Source: Fidelibacterota bacterium
GTDB taxonomy: Bacteria > Fidelibacterota > Marinisomatia > SCGC-AAA003-L08 > TS1B11
Direction: 5' to 3'
Assembly: GCA_020354025.1 (NCBI GenBank)
Contig: CP070638.1
Coordinates: 842,860-906,859 of the forward strand
DNA: 64,000 nucleotides
Under the pieces are notes generated by a model. The model was not told where the DNA came from, did no database searches, and saw only the letters and a program-made list of their open reading frames with translations. The translations under genes were made by a program, and so were the position numbers. Below, piece by piece: positions 19,240 through 28,816 of this stretch (within the stretch, counting starts at the first letter, position 1; each line of letters opens with the position of its first letter).

Positions 19240-19458
19240 GAGAACACCCTTTTCAGTTATTGTCAATGGATTACGTTTCAAGGATCGTGCCGTCGGCGGG
19301 AAACCTGCCGGATTGTAGGCGCATGCGACATTTTGGCAGGATTTATTACTTCTTTTACTGTATAAATAAAGATTATTAAGGAATTATTAGAGAGCATATT
19401 CCCGAAATAGGTGTAACCACGAGAGATGTCGCATAAGTAATAGAGGTAAATCGGAATT

Positions 19459-21144
19459 ATGAAAAGAACTGCTTATAGTGTTGGGTTTGTCTTGCTGCTG
19501 CTCCTGGCGGGCTGTGCCGCCCACCGTGCCATCATAACCATGGCGCAAGACAGGCTGTCAATGGATCAGCTGGCTGCGGATATAGCCACCCTGGCATCCG
19601 ACGAGTTTGAGGGCCGGCTGCCGGGCACCCCCGGAGGGAAAAAGACCATCGCATATCTTGAGCAACGGTATGAAGAGCTGGGCCTGGAGCCGGGTAACGG
19701 CGACAGCTACCTTCAGGATGTACCGCTACTAAAAGCGCATATCGATGCCGGTTCGTCCATTACCATTAAAGGTGACGGGGCTGAACAGAAGCTACATTTC
19801 AGACATGACTTTGCGGTTTGGTATTCCGCCATGAAGGATAAACTCAGTCTGGAGGACGTGGAGTTGGTCTTTGTGGGTTACGGAGCTGTAGATCCTGACT
19901 ATGATTGGGACGATTATGAGGGGATCGACGTGGGAGGGAAAGTGGTAGTAATCCTCAGGGAGGATCCCGGTTACATCAGCGACGATATCACTTTCTTCCT
20001 GGGGAAGCTGGAAACGCCCAGCTCCCTCTTTCGGACGAAATACAGGCTAGCAACCGAACAGGGTGCGGCCGGAGCGCTGGTAATCATCGATACCGCCATG
20101 TCCACCTCCAAGGCTACCTGGGAAGAGGTGAGTCGGTATATGATCCGCCCCCGCACCTCCCTTTTATCGGAGGAGGCGGATACCTCGCGTGCTGTCATGA
20201 ATGGTTTTCTGGAAGTGAACGCCGGGCGTGCCCTGCTGGCCCAGGCGGGCCATAGTTATGATTCTCTGCTGGTTGCGGCTTCGAAGCGGGGATTTAAATC
20301 CTTCTCTCTGGGTCTCAATTTATCAGCCAGTCTGCAGAAGCACACCGACCCTTTCACTTCCTACAACGTGCTGGGTCGTTTGTCTGGTAGAGAACGCCCT
20401 GATGAGCTGGTGATCTATAACGCCCACTGGGATCATATAGGCCGTGACACGACTCTCAGTGGTGACCAGATTTATAACGGCGCAGTGGACAACGCCAGCG
20501 GCACAGCCGCCCTGCTATCCCTGGCGGAGCTCTTCACTGGTCTGGAGAAGAGGCCCGAACGGTCTATTCTCTTCATGGCCGTAACCGCTGAGGAAAGCGG
20601 TCTGCTAGGCTCCCGTTATTATACCGAGCATCCCCTTTATCCTCCGACTAAAACTGCCGCCGTCATCAACGTCGACATTTTACTTCCCTTCGGCAAGTCC
20701 AGGGATGTCATTGTCATTGGCTCTGGCAAGTCGCAGTTGGACGAATATATCGAGGCCGCAGCCAAGCGTCTGGACTTAGCTGTCCAAGCTGATATGTGGC
20801 CTCAGGAGAGATTCTACTATCGGTCTGACCACATAAATTTCGCGCGCAAGGGGATTCCCTCCAGCTTGATGGTGACAGGTGTGAACAACGTGCCCCACGG
20901 TGAGGATTGGGGTCTGGCACAATTTAACAACTACCTGAAAGAGATCTACCATACACCTTCCGATGAATACGATGACTCCTGGGATCTTGCCGGAGCCGTG
21001 GATGTATTAATGATCCTTTTCGATATGGGCTACACTATCAGCAATCAACGCCGGTTCCCTAATTGGTACCAGGAGGACGAGTTCAGACCCGTTCGGGATG
21101 CAGCCATGGAGGCAGCTGGCAACCGACCAACAGATTCACAATAA
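19459..21144 (+). CDS. M28-family zinc aminopeptidase, lipoprotein
   Basis: 561 residues. Signal LLLLLAGC gives lipidation. LASDEFEGRLPGTPGG is the usual N-terminal hallmark; a PA-domain insert follows (about residues 130-260, VFVGYGAVDPDYDWDDYEG). The M28 core has YNAHWDHIG, NGAVDNASGTAALLSLAE, TAEESGLLGS, VINVDI and a final H in IYHTPSDEYD. All five metal ligands seem present. It should trim peptides in the periplasm. The next gene is a paralogue 13 bp downstream. Confidence 0.9.
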   Translation: MKRTAYSVGFVLLLLLAGCAAHRAIITMAQDRLSMDQLAADIATLASDEFEGRLPGTPGGKKTIAYLEQRYEELGLEPGNGDSYLQDVPLLKAHIDAGSSITIKGDGAEQKLHFRHDFAVWYSAMKDKLSLEDVELVFVGYGAVDPDYDWDDYEGIDVGGKVVVILREDPGYISDDITFFLGKLETPSSLFRTKYRLATEQGAAGALVIIDTAMSTSKATWEEVSRYMIRPRTSLLSEEADTSRAVMNGFLEVNAGRALLAQAGHSYDSLLVAASKRGFKSFSLGLNLSASLQKHTDPFTSYNVLGRLSGRERPDELVIYNAHWDHIGRDTTLSGDQIYNGAVDNASGTAALLSLAELFTGLEKRPERSILFMAVTAEESGLLGSRYYTEHPLYPPTKTAAVINVDILLPFGKSRDVIVIGSGKSQLDEYIEAAAKRLDLAVQADMWPQERFYYRSDHINFARKGIPSSLMVTGVNNVPHGEDWGLAQFNNYLKEIYHTPSDEYDDSWDLAGAVDVLMILFDMGYTISNQRRFPNWYQEDEFRPVRDAAMEAAGNRPTDSQ

Positions 21145-21157
21145 GGATATCCGACTT

Positions 21158-22816
21158 ATGAAAAGATGCAAAGATATTATTCATATAATGTTCCTCGCGG
21201 TCCTGCTTATCTTGACGGGTGGTTGCGGTGGTGGTGGGGACGCCGCCGCCAAGCGCAGTATCACCTCCGGGGATCTGGCGGCGGATATCGCTGTCCTGGC
21301 CTCCGATGAATTCGAAGGGCGGGAGCCGTCAACCAAAGGGGAGGAGCTCACCCTCCAGTTTCTTAAGGAGGAATTTGAAAAGCTGGGCCTGGAGCCCGGC
21401 AATGGAGACAGTTATCTCCAGGAGGTACCCCTGGTGGAGATGACAGTAGGTATCGGTACGGGTCTGTTGATCTGGGGTGATAAGACCACCACGCGCCTGA
21501 TTTATGGTGAAGAGTATATAGCGCGGACGAAACGGATGGTCAAGCAGATTTCCCTAGACCGTTCCGATATGGTTTTCGCAGGCTACGGCATCGTAGCACC
21601 CGAATATGGCTGGAATGATTACGAGGAACTGGATGTTGAGGGTAAAACAGTGGTGCTATTGGTGAACGATCCAGGCTATGCCACCGGAGACAGTACGCTT
21701 TTCAATGGCCATGCCATGACTTATTACGGCCGCTGGCCCTACAAGCTGGAAGAGGCGGCCCGCCAGGGTGCGGAAGGGGCTTTTGTCATTCACGAAACCG
21801 GTCCCGCCGGTTATCCCTGGGAGGTAATTGGGCGCTGGAACCGGCACGGTTTTGAACTGGTCCCTGAAGAAGGCGAGGTCTCTCATTGTGCTATAGAAGG
21901 ATGGCTTAATGTGGAGGTCGTCCGGGAGCTGTTCCAGCAAGCGGGAGAAGACTTTGACGCGTTGAAAGAGCTGGCCGCTACCAGGGACTTTCGACCGGTC
22001 CCGGTCAATCTGCGGATTTCCCTTACCCTTGACAACACTATCCGCAGCTCCACATCCAATAATGTCCTGGCGCTGCTGCCGGGCAGAAACCGACCGGATG
22101 AGGTAGTGATCTATATGGCTCACTGGGATCACCTGGGGAAAGATCCATCGCTCAGGGGGGATCAGATCTACAACGGCGCTTTTGATAATGCCACCGGTGT
22201 GGCGGGCCTGCTGGAACTGGCTGAAGCCTTTTCCCAGTTGGGCCGGCGCCCCGCTCGCTCGGTTCTGTTCCTGGCCGTAGCTGCCGAGGAGCAAGGCCGA
22301 CTGGGTTCACGGTATTACGCCACCCATCCGGTCTTTCCGCTGGCGAAGACGGTGGCCGCAATGAATATGGACTGCCTGAACGTCTTTGGTCCCATGAAAG
22401 ACGTAACAGTCATCGGGTATGGGAACTCGGAGTTGGACAATTACGTAGCAGCTGCTGCCCACAAGCAGCGCCGGAAAGTGCGCCCGGATCCAGAGTTGGA
22501 GAAGGGCTATTTCTATCGCTCGGATCACTTCAGCTTCGTCCAGGAGGGAGTACCGGCCCTCTATCTTGAAAGCGGCATTGATCACGTGGAGCACGGTGAG
22601 GCCTGGACCCGGGAACAGATCGACCGATACACGGCCGAACGCTACCACAAAGTCACCGACGAGTTCGATCCCACCTGGGATCTTACCGGCATGGTGGACG
22701 ACCTGCGGCTGCTCTTCAGCATCGGTCACCGTCTCAGCCGGGAAAGAACCTTCCCCAACTGGCAGGAGGACAGCGAGTTCCGCGCGCTGCGGGACAGTAT
22801 GATGCAAGGGAGCTAA
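21158..22816 (+). CDS. M28-family zinc aminopeptidase, lipoprotein (tandem paralogue)
   Basis: 552 residues from ATG 21158 (MKRCKDIIHIMFLAVLLIL), lipobox TGGC. Same layout as the previous gene: LASDEFEGREPSTKGEEL, PA insert with VFAGYGIVAPEYGWNDYEE, then YMAHWDHLG, NGAFDNATGVAGLLELAE, AAEEQGRLGS, MNMDCLN and YHKVTDEFDP. The two proteins align end to end, so this is a tandem duplication that has since diverged. The open frame extends back into the previous gene, but the signal peptide fixes the start. Substrate specificity probably differs between the two (inference). Confidence 0.9.
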   Translation: MKRCKDIIHIMFLAVLLILTGGCGGGGDAAAKRSITSGDLAADIAVLASDEFEGREPSTKGEELTLQFLKEEFEKLGLEPGNGDSYLQEVPLVEMTVGIGTGLLIWGDKTTTRLIYGEEYIARTKRMVKQISLDRSDMVFAGYGIVAPEYGWNDYEELDVEGKTVVLLVNDPGYATGDSTLFNGHAMTYYGRWPYKLEEAARQGAEGAFVIHETGPAGYPWEVIGRWNRHGFELVPEEGEVSHCAIEGWLNVEVVRELFQQAGEDFDALKELAATRDFRPVPVNLRISLTLDNTIRSSTSNNVLALLPGRNRPDEVVIYMAHWDHLGKDPSLRGDQIYNGAFDNATGVAGLLELAEAFSQLGRRPARSVLFLAVAAEEQGRLGSRYYATHPVFPLAKTVAAMNMDCLNVFGPMKDVTVIGYGNSELDNYVAAAAHKQRRKVRPDPELEKGYFYRSDHFSFVQEGVPALYLESGIDHVEHGEAWTREQIDRYTAERYHKVTDEFDPTWDLTGMVDDLRLLFSIGHRLSRERTFPNWQEDSEFRALRDSMMQGS

Positions 22817-22825
22817 TAAGGGACC

Positions 22826-23623
22826 GTGCCGACGCCGACCGAATCCCAATTGCATCGAGAGCTACCGGCCCTGATGGATAGTATCAGCTTAATGGCAGCA
22901 ACACCCTCTTCCGGGGATGTCACCCAGATGGCTGGTTGGATCCGGCATCAGGTGCGAGGACTGGACCTGGCCGTCTTATACCTTGGACGCCAGCCTTACC
23001 GGCTCGTATGGGAGCTTCAGAAGCAACTCCACACCTGGCGGGTGGTGGGGGAGATTCCCGACGTTGCCCTCCTCTTGGAGCACGAGCCGGTCTACACCTT
23101 AGGAAAGAACGCTGATGAGCGCAACCTGCTTGCCAGCCGCCCGGCAAATGCCGAGGTTGTGGTCTGTGACCGGGGAGGCGAAGTGACCTATCATGGTCCT
23201 GGCCAGTTGGTGGGCTATCCCATCATCAACCTGCGTGAGTGCCGCCCCAGTGTTACCTGGTACATAAGAAGGCTGGAGGACCTGATCATCCGCACCCTGG
23301 CTACCTTCGGCATCACTGCCGTTAGGATCTCCGGGCTGCCGGGAGTCTGGATCGGGCAGCAGAAGGTAGCTGCCCTGGGAGTGCGACTAGCCCGCTGGAC
23401 CACCATGCACGGCTTTGCTATCAACGTCTCCGTACCACGGCGATACCTAGAGGGCATGATTCCCTGTGGTATATCGGAGTACGGGATAACCAACCTCAAC
23501 GATTGCCTGCAGGAACCTGTCGGTGTTCAGGAAGTATCCCGGCGGCTGATCCCCTTGTTGCAAGGTCTCCTGGGGAGGGGAAACGGTCAGATTTCCAGAT
23601 TGAACCTTGACCCGACAGCTTAA
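22826..23623 (+). CDS. lipB: Octanoyl-[acyl carrier protein]:protein N-octanoyltransferase LipB
   Basis: 265 residues from GTG 22826. It moves octanoyl groups from ACP to E2/GcvH domains. Seen: LLLEHEPVYTLGKNADERNLL, DRGGEVTYHGPGQLVGYPI, GVWIGQQKVAALGVR with the catalytic Lys, and MIPCGISEYGIT with the catalytic Cys. The first 45 residues are not typical of LipB, so a later start (for example Met at residue 34) is possible. It starts 9 bp after the peptidase gene and belongs with lipA and lpdA in lipoate metabolism. Confidence 0.93.
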   Translation: MPTPTESQLHRELPALMDSISLMAATPSSGDVTQMAGWIRHQVRGLDLAVLYLGRQPYRLVWELQKQLHTWRVVGEIPDVALLLEHEPVYTLGKNADERNLLASRPANAEVVVCDRGGEVTYHGPGQLVGYPIINLRECRPSVTWYIRRLEDLIIRTLATFGITAVRISGLPGVWIGQQKVAALGVRLARWTTMHGFAINVSVPRRYLEGMIPCGISEYGITNLNDCLQEPVGVQEVSRRLIPLLQGLLGRGNGQISRLNLDPTA

Positions 23624-23668
23624 TTTCGACCGTAGATATAGTAGATCAACGAGCTTCTGAATAATATG

Positions 23669-23692
23669 AGTCTTCCCCGTCACAGGAAGACT
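23669..23692 (+). terminator. Hairpin between lipB and the DUF885 gene
   Basis: AGTCTTCC-CCGTCACA-GGAAGACT, 8 bp perfect, followed by TAAAA rather than a T-run. It could be a weak terminator or part of the leader of the next gene, whose GAGGAGG site comes ten bases later. Confidence 0.45.
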
Positions 23693-23711
23693 TAAAAGAG
23701 GAGGATCCATA

Positions 23712-25409
23712 ATGAAACAGCGAACGTTGATCATGTGGACCGGGTTCGTTATGCTTGCAATGAGCACCGGCTGTCAGCAAGGGTCGCGAGATTGGGGCCG
23801 CTTCGTCGATAACTTCATCGAAGGGTATTTCGAGGCCAATCCCACAGCAGCGGTCTACGCCGGTCGTCATGAGTATGACGGCCAGCTGCCCGATTTTAGT
23901 GCCGAGGGTTTGGCGCAGAGCAGCGACTGGCTTAAGGCGCAGCGGGAGCGGGCTTTGGGCTTTGAGACCGAATCCCTCAGCGAAGCCCAAAGGTTCGAGC
24001 GGGACTATATGCTGGCAGCTATCGACGGGCAGCTATTCTGGCTGGAGGATGCGGGCTGGCCGTACAAGAATCCTGCCTTTTATGCTAATCCCCTAGATCC
24101 CAGCGTCTACGTAACGCGGGAATATGCACCGTTAGAGCAGCGGATGCGTGGATTTATCACGTTCGCCAGGGGGATACCGGCCGTCACCGATCATGCCAGG
24201 AACAACCTTAGGCCACCCCTGCCGCGGACCTATGTCCAGCTGGGGCACATTCTGTTCGGGGGGCTAGCGATGTTCTTTGAGGACGATCTCCCGAGAGTAT
24301 TCGCCCCGGTAAAGGATGACCAGATTCAGGCCGAGTTCCAGCAAGCCAACGCCGGGGCAGTTCAGGCCTTGAAGGGACTGGACGAGTGGTTTACGTCACT
24401 GGAGGCCACCGCCACCGACGAGTTCGCCCTGGGACCCGAATTGTTTAAAAAAATGTTGTGGGCTACTCAAGGACTAGAGATCACACTGGAGGACCTAGAG
24501 GCCAGCGGCCAGCGGGACCTCGAGCGCAACCTGTCAGCCTTGCGGGAAGCCTGCGCCGAACTGGCGCCGGATAAAACCATCCCCGAGTGTGTTGCGATGG
24601 TGATGGGCGATAAACCGAAAGACGGACCGATAGAGGAAGCCCGTGAACAGCTCAACACCCTTAAGCAGTTTGTTGTTGATCAGGATTTGGTTGCCATCCC
24701 CGGGGAGGAAGAAGCGCTGGTGGACACCTCACCACCGTTCATGCGCTGGAACTTAGCCTACATCGATATTCCAGGGCCCTACGAAAAAGGATTGCCGTCC
24801 ACCTATTATATCGCACCACCTGATCCAAGCTGGTCTGAGGAGGAGCAGCGGGCCTATATTCCCGGGATAGACGACCTGTTATTCACCTCAGTGCACGAGG
24901 TCTGGCCGGGGCATTTCCTTAATTATTTGCATTCCAACCGGACCGACTCAGAGATCGGACGGGTGTTCGGTAACTATGCTTTTTCTGAGGGATGGGCTCA
25001 CTACACCGAAGAAATGATGTGGGAAGCAGGTTTGAATGAGGGGGATCCGGCCACTCATATCGGGCAGCTGCTTAATGCTCTGTTAAGGAACGTTCGCTAT
25101 CTCTCGGCGATAGGATTGCACACGCAGGGAATGACAGTGGCAGAGTCCGAGAGGATGTTCCAGGAACTGTCCTACCAAGATCCCGGTAATGCCCGGCAGC
25201 AGGCCGCCCGGGGAACCTTCGATCCGGGATATTTGAATTACACCCTGGGCAAGCTCATGATCCTCAAGCTGCGGGAAGACTGGACGGCTGGCCGGGAGGG
25301 GCGTGAGGCCTGGAAGGTTTTCCACGATCAGCTGCTATCTCACGGAAAACCGCCCCTGCCTCTAGTGCGCAAGGCCATGCTGGGTGAGGATGCCGGAGCG
25401 GCTCTCTAG
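23712..25409 (+). CDS. DUF885-family zinc peptidase-like lipoprotein
   Basis: 565 residues with signal and lipobox STGC. The DUF885 family carries HExxPGH; here SVHEVWPGHFL at about residues 395-405, followed by FSEGWAHYTEEMMWEAG, where the Glu acts as third ligand. These are gluzincin-type metal sites and the family is thought to be peptidases, mostly without known substrate. The length is normal. Together with the two M28 enzymes it suggests a periplasmic peptide-degrading set. Confidence 0.85.
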   Translation: MKQRTLIMWTGFVMLAMSTGCQQGSRDWGRFVDNFIEGYFEANPTAAVYAGRHEYDGQLPDFSAEGLAQSSDWLKAQRERALGFETESLSEAQRFERDYMLAAIDGQLFWLEDAGWPYKNPAFYANPLDPSVYVTREYAPLEQRMRGFITFARGIPAVTDHARNNLRPPLPRTYVQLGHILFGGLAMFFEDDLPRVFAPVKDDQIQAEFQQANAGAVQALKGLDEWFTSLEATATDEFALGPELFKKMLWATQGLEITLEDLEASGQRDLERNLSALREACAELAPDKTIPECVAMVMGDKPKDGPIEEAREQLNTLKQFVVDQDLVAIPGEEEALVDTSPPFMRWNLAYIDIPGPYEKGLPSTYYIAPPDPSWSEEEQRAYIPGIDDLLFTSVHEVWPGHFLNYLHSNRTDSEIGRVFGNYAFSEGWAHYTEEMMWEAGLNEGDPATHIGQLLNALLRNVRYLSAIGLHTQGMTVAESERMFQELSYQDPGNARQQAARGTFDPGYLNYTLGKLMILKLREDWTAGREGREAWKVFHDQLLSHGKPPLPLVRKAMLGEDAGAAL

Positions 25410-25454
25410 CATAGTAATGGAGATCGAAACAATGAGAATGAAAGTCAAAGTCAG

Positions 25455-26462
25455 ATGATAAATCCTATCCGTGTGCTCCAGATCGGTCTGGGTGATATCG
25501 GCCTAGCTATAACACAAATACTCGCTGAGCGGGAGAGCTATGAGCTCGTTAATGCGGCAGACATTGATCCCGCCCTGGCTGGCAGTGACCTGGGCCAGCT
25601 GGTGGGCTTGCCCGGTGACCGGGAGATACCGGTACACGGCTCTATATCCGAAGCTCTGTCCAACACCCAGGCAGACGTCGCTGTACTGACAACCTCTTCG
25701 GGTATGGAGGACATCACGCCCCAGGTGCTGGAGCTGGTGGAAAGCGGGCTGCCGGTTGTGTCTACCTGCGAGGAGCTGGTCTATCCCTGGCGCGCCAATC
25801 CTGACCTTTCGCAGCGGATTGACAACACCGCCCGTGAGCGCAGTGTCGCCGTTTTATCCACAGGCGTGAATCCGGGCTTTCTCATGGACTTCCTGCCGGT
25901 AGTATTGACGCGCGTCGCCCGCCGGGTGGACGCGGTAGTAGTGGAGCGGGTACAGGACGCCGGGACCCGCCGGGAGGCCTTCCAGCGGAAAGTAGGTGCT
26001 GGACTTACCGTGAGGCAGTTTGAAGAACGAGTCGCAAGCGGTGGGTTCGGTCACGTGGGGCTGACCGCCTCAATAGAGCTACTGGCGGCGGGGTTGGGAT
26101 GGCAGCTGGACGAGGCGACTGAGACCATCGAGCCAGTCATCGCCGAGCAGCCCCAGCGGACAGAATTTATAACGGTTGAATCCGGACAGGTCACCGGTGT
26201 GTACCAAGTGGGTAAAGGCATAAAAGGTGGTAAAGAAGTGATCACCCTAATCTTCCGCGCAGTAGCAGGGGAACCCGAGCCCTACGACCGTGTCCGTATC
26301 GAAGGATCACCGGTCCTGGAGTCCACCTTCCCCGGCGGCGTTCACGGGGACGTGGCCACGGGGGCGATTACGGCAAATGCCATTCCGTTAGTAATGCAGT
26401 CCCCGCCGGGTCTGCGCACCATGGCTGACCTGTGGCCGGGGTGCCTTGGCTCAGGAGGATAG
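25455..26462 (+). CDS. Dihydrodipicolinate-reductase-like NAD(P) dehydrogenase
   Basis: 335 residues. N-terminal Rossmann motif QIGLGDIGLAITQIL, then ADVAVLTTSSGMEDITPQVL and STCEELVYPW, then GVNPGFLMDFLPVVL. This pattern is that of the 2,4-diaminopentanoate dehydrogenase/DapB-like family (amino acid or ornithine breakdown), not of true DapB, which is shorter. The C-terminal domain ends in ANAIPLVMQSPPGLRTMADL, also typical. The exact substrate is open. It lies between the DUF885 peptidase and lipA with no obvious functional tie. Confidence 0.75.
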   Translation: MINPIRVLQIGLGDIGLAITQILAERESYELVNAADIDPALAGSDLGQLVGLPGDREIPVHGSISEALSNTQADVAVLTTSSGMEDITPQVLELVESGLPVVSTCEELVYPWRANPDLSQRIDNTARERSVAVLSTGVNPGFLMDFLPVVLTRVARRVDAVVVERVQDAGTRREAFQRKVGAGLTVRQFEERVASGGFGHVGLTASIELLAAGLGWQLDEATETIEPVIAEQPQRTEFITVESGQVTGVYQVGKGIKGGKEVITLIFRAVAGEPEPYDRVRIEGSPVLESTFPGGVHGDVATGAITANAIPLVMQSPPGLRTMADLWPGCLGSGG

Positions 26463-26697
26463 TGGCTGGTCTCGGCCCAGCCTGGGTCGAGGCTGCCGGT
26501 GAACCTGACGGGAGCAGTATGATAAGTTGTTCTTCGTCCTTCGCCCAATGACGATGGCAAATCACTAGAGGTAATTCATCATTCAGCATCCCGCACACAG
26601 TATCAGTCATCAATTATCCAATCATAACGGCCGCCGTCCGGACTGGACGAAGGTCAGCATCCACACCGGAGAGACCTTCCGCCAGCTCCGGGACCTA

Positions 26698-27477
26698 GTG
26701 CGGGACCGGCGGCTGCATACGGTGTGCCAGGAAGCCCGCTGCCCCAACATCTATGAGTGCTGGGAGCGCCGCAGTGCTACCCTTATGATCCTGGGGGACA
26801 TATGCACCCGATCGTGCGGTTTCTGCTCCGTGAAGACCGGCCGGCCACCCTATCCGGATGAGTTGGAGCCTTATCGGGTTGCAGCAGCGGTTAATGCTAT
26901 GGGGCTGCACCACTGTGTGATCACTTCGGTGACCCGGGACGAACTACCCGACGGTGGTGCGAGCGTGTGGGCCGAGACTGTTCGCCAGATCCACAAGCAG
27001 GTGCCGAGCTGCGGGGTGGAGGTGCTCATCCCCGATTTCCAGGGAGCACATACAGCCCTGCAGCGGGTCATTGATGCCGGTCCGGAGATCCTAGGGCACA
27101 ACCTGGAGACGGTGCCGCGACTCTATCCCCGGGTGCGCCCACAGGCTGACTATAATCGAAGCCTGGATGTCATCCGGTATGCCCGGGAGCAAGGCATGAC
27201 GGTGAAATCGGGCATTATGTTGGGTATTGGCGAGCGGGCGAGCGAGGTTTTACAGCTAATGACTGAGGCGATAGCCGCCGGCTGTCAGATATTCACTATC
27301 GGCCAGTATCTCCAGCCTACCAGGAATCACCTGCCGGTGGAGCGATATGTTACGCCCGGTGAATTCAGCCAGTACCGAGCGGAAGGCCTGCGTCTGGGAT
27401 TTAAGGCAGTGGAAGCCGGTCCCCTGGTGCGGTCATCCTACCACGCTGATGAGCAGGCGGCACTACTCGGCTCGTAG
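26698..27477 (+). CDS. lipA: Lipoyl synthase LipA (start uncertain)
   Basis: Inserts two sulfur atoms into protein-bound octanoyl groups; works after LipB. Seen: auxiliary cluster motif CQEARCPNIYEC, radical-SAM motif CTRSCGFC, GHNLETVPRLYPRVRP, TIGQYLQPTRNHLPV and the essential Ser in VRSSYHAD. The coordinates use the first GTG, but the conserved frame clearly continues upstream to about 26632 (RRPDWTKVSIHTGETFRQL). That frame is open back to a TAA at 26572 and contains no ATG, GTG or TTG. ATC 26578 or ATT 26581, just after AGAGGT, are the only start candidates. So either a rare start codon is used or a sequence error hides it. Confidence 0.9.
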   Translation: MRDRRLHTVCQEARCPNIYECWERRSATLMILGDICTRSCGFCSVKTGRPPYPDELEPYRVAAAVNAMGLHHCVITSVTRDELPDGGASVWAETVRQIHKQVPSCGVEVLIPDFQGAHTALQRVIDAGPEILGHNLETVPRLYPRVRPQADYNRSLDVIRYAREQGMTVKSGIMLGIGERASEVLQLMTEAIAAGCQIFTIGQYLQPTRNHLPVERYVTPGEFSQYRAEGLRLGFKAVEAGPLVRSSYHADEQAALLGS

Positions 27478-27571
27478 CCGCATTTCCGGCCTTGAATGGC
27501 CTTCGGCTATGGGCCCAGCCCGGAACATTGAGCCGTGAAAAGCTTCAGCTAATTAAGGGATTCGTCCAGCT

Positions 27572-28660
27572 TTGTCGCATACGAAGCAAAGATCTACCAG
27601 CCGTCGGCCCGGCAGTACGAAGGATCGACCGCGAACCGGGCGAAAGCAGTATCAGCTTCCACCAGCAACCTATCACAGGCTAATCCGGCTTCTGAAGCGG
27701 ATGGAACTGGAGCCCGCGTGGGTCAAGGTGCTGCCAGTCAATCCTATTCCCATTATCTTCCGCCAGGGCTCGATCGGAGTCCAGCTGCACCTGTTGAATC
27801 TGCTGGCAGCCGACGGCGATGGCGAGGCGGAGGCTGTCATAAAACAGCTACGCAGGGCAGCTTTGGCCTCTCCGGAAGCAACCCGGATTCTCAAGCGTCA
27901 GCGCAAGGACGGTACTTGGCCGGTGGAGGCCTCGGGTCAGCCGGAGGGGGCAGTGAAGCAGCTGGTATTGCTCGGGCTACTGGAGAATCTTCATGCCCTG
28001 GTGGATCTGGGTGGGCGCCGGAGCTGGCCGGGAGTGGGCAGGGGCCTGCGTGCCCTGTTGAGCTTCCAGCACGAGGATGGTCGGTTCCCGCTCTCATATC
28101 ACCAGCACGCCTGTATCGGCCGGTTACTCTTGGCCTTGGGCCTTGGCCGGAATCCCGCCGTTCACCGTGCCGCCCACTGGATCCTGGAGCGCCAGCGGGA
28201 AGACGGCGGGTGGCTGCATCCCCAGGCGGCGGGCAGCAAGGCCAAACCACCATCGTGCATCTGGACCACCGCGGAGGTGCTCGCCTTCATCGCCCGCTAT
28301 CCAACCCTGCGAGTCAAAGAGCGGCTGCAGCAAGCCGGGGAGTTTCTTCTGGAGCATGCCCTTCAACCTAACACCACCACGCTGCTGCCCGATGCCGCCA
28401 CCTGGGACGTGCTAGAGGAGGGATCCCGGGGAGTGCAGCTATTTCACGGAGGTACATTAAAAGTGCTGGACGGCCTTACGCTAGCTGGCTTCAATCCCTC
28501 CCACACGGTTTTCAAGAAACTCTACACCTGGCTGCTGGAGCAACAACTGAAGGGGGGTTACTACCCGCGGATATCCGGGCGTGACACAAGGGGGGATCCG
28601 CTAGTCACAGTTCGCGCCTTGGAGGTTATCCATAGGGTGGAGACCACGCGTCCCGGGTGA
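27572..28660 (+). CDS. Terpenoid cyclase/prenyltransferase-fold protein
   Basis: Up to 362 residues from TTG 27572; Met at 27701 is an alternative start. It has repeats of the alpha/alpha-barrel type: KRQRKDGTWPVE, LSFQHEDGRFPLS, LERQREDGGWLHPQ and LLEQQLKGGYYP, with helices between. This resembles squalene cyclase or prenyltransferase beta repeats, but no DXDD cyclase motif is visible, so it may be a binding protein and not a cyclase. No signal peptide. I do not know a function. Confidence 0.65.
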   Translation: MSHTKQRSTSRRPGSTKDRPRTGRKQYQLPPATYHRLIRLLKRMELEPAWVKVLPVNPIPIIFRQGSIGVQLHLLNLLAADGDGEAEAVIKQLRRAALASPEATRILKRQRKDGTWPVEASGQPEGAVKQLVLLGLLENLHALVDLGGRRSWPGVGRGLRALLSFQHEDGRFPLSYHQHACIGRLLLALGLGRNPAVHRAAHWILERQREDGGWLHPQAAGSKAKPPSCIWTTAEVLAFIARYPTLRVKERLQQAGEFLLEHALQPNTTTLLPDAATWDVLEEGSRGVQLFHGGTLKVLDGLTLAGFNPSHTVFKKLYTWLLEQQLKGGYYPRISGRDTRGDPLVTVRALEVIHRVETTRPG

Positions 28661-28816
28661 AATTCTGCCAAAGCGACCACTTTTAAAGCTGAATCGGACA
28701 ACACGGCAGAATATGGGTCTCATCCAGCGGCAACACTGGAGCTGGCATGATAGTTGTTGCTATTTTACACGACAGTGTTGAAACTTACGTACAGATAGAC
28801 GTTTACTGGAGAGGGT

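Noticed and set aside
28742..28758. Sigma-54-like sequence CTGGCATGATAGTTGTT upstream of lon
   Set aside because: The -24 part fits but the invariant GC at -12 is GT, and nothing else points to sigma-54 control of lon.
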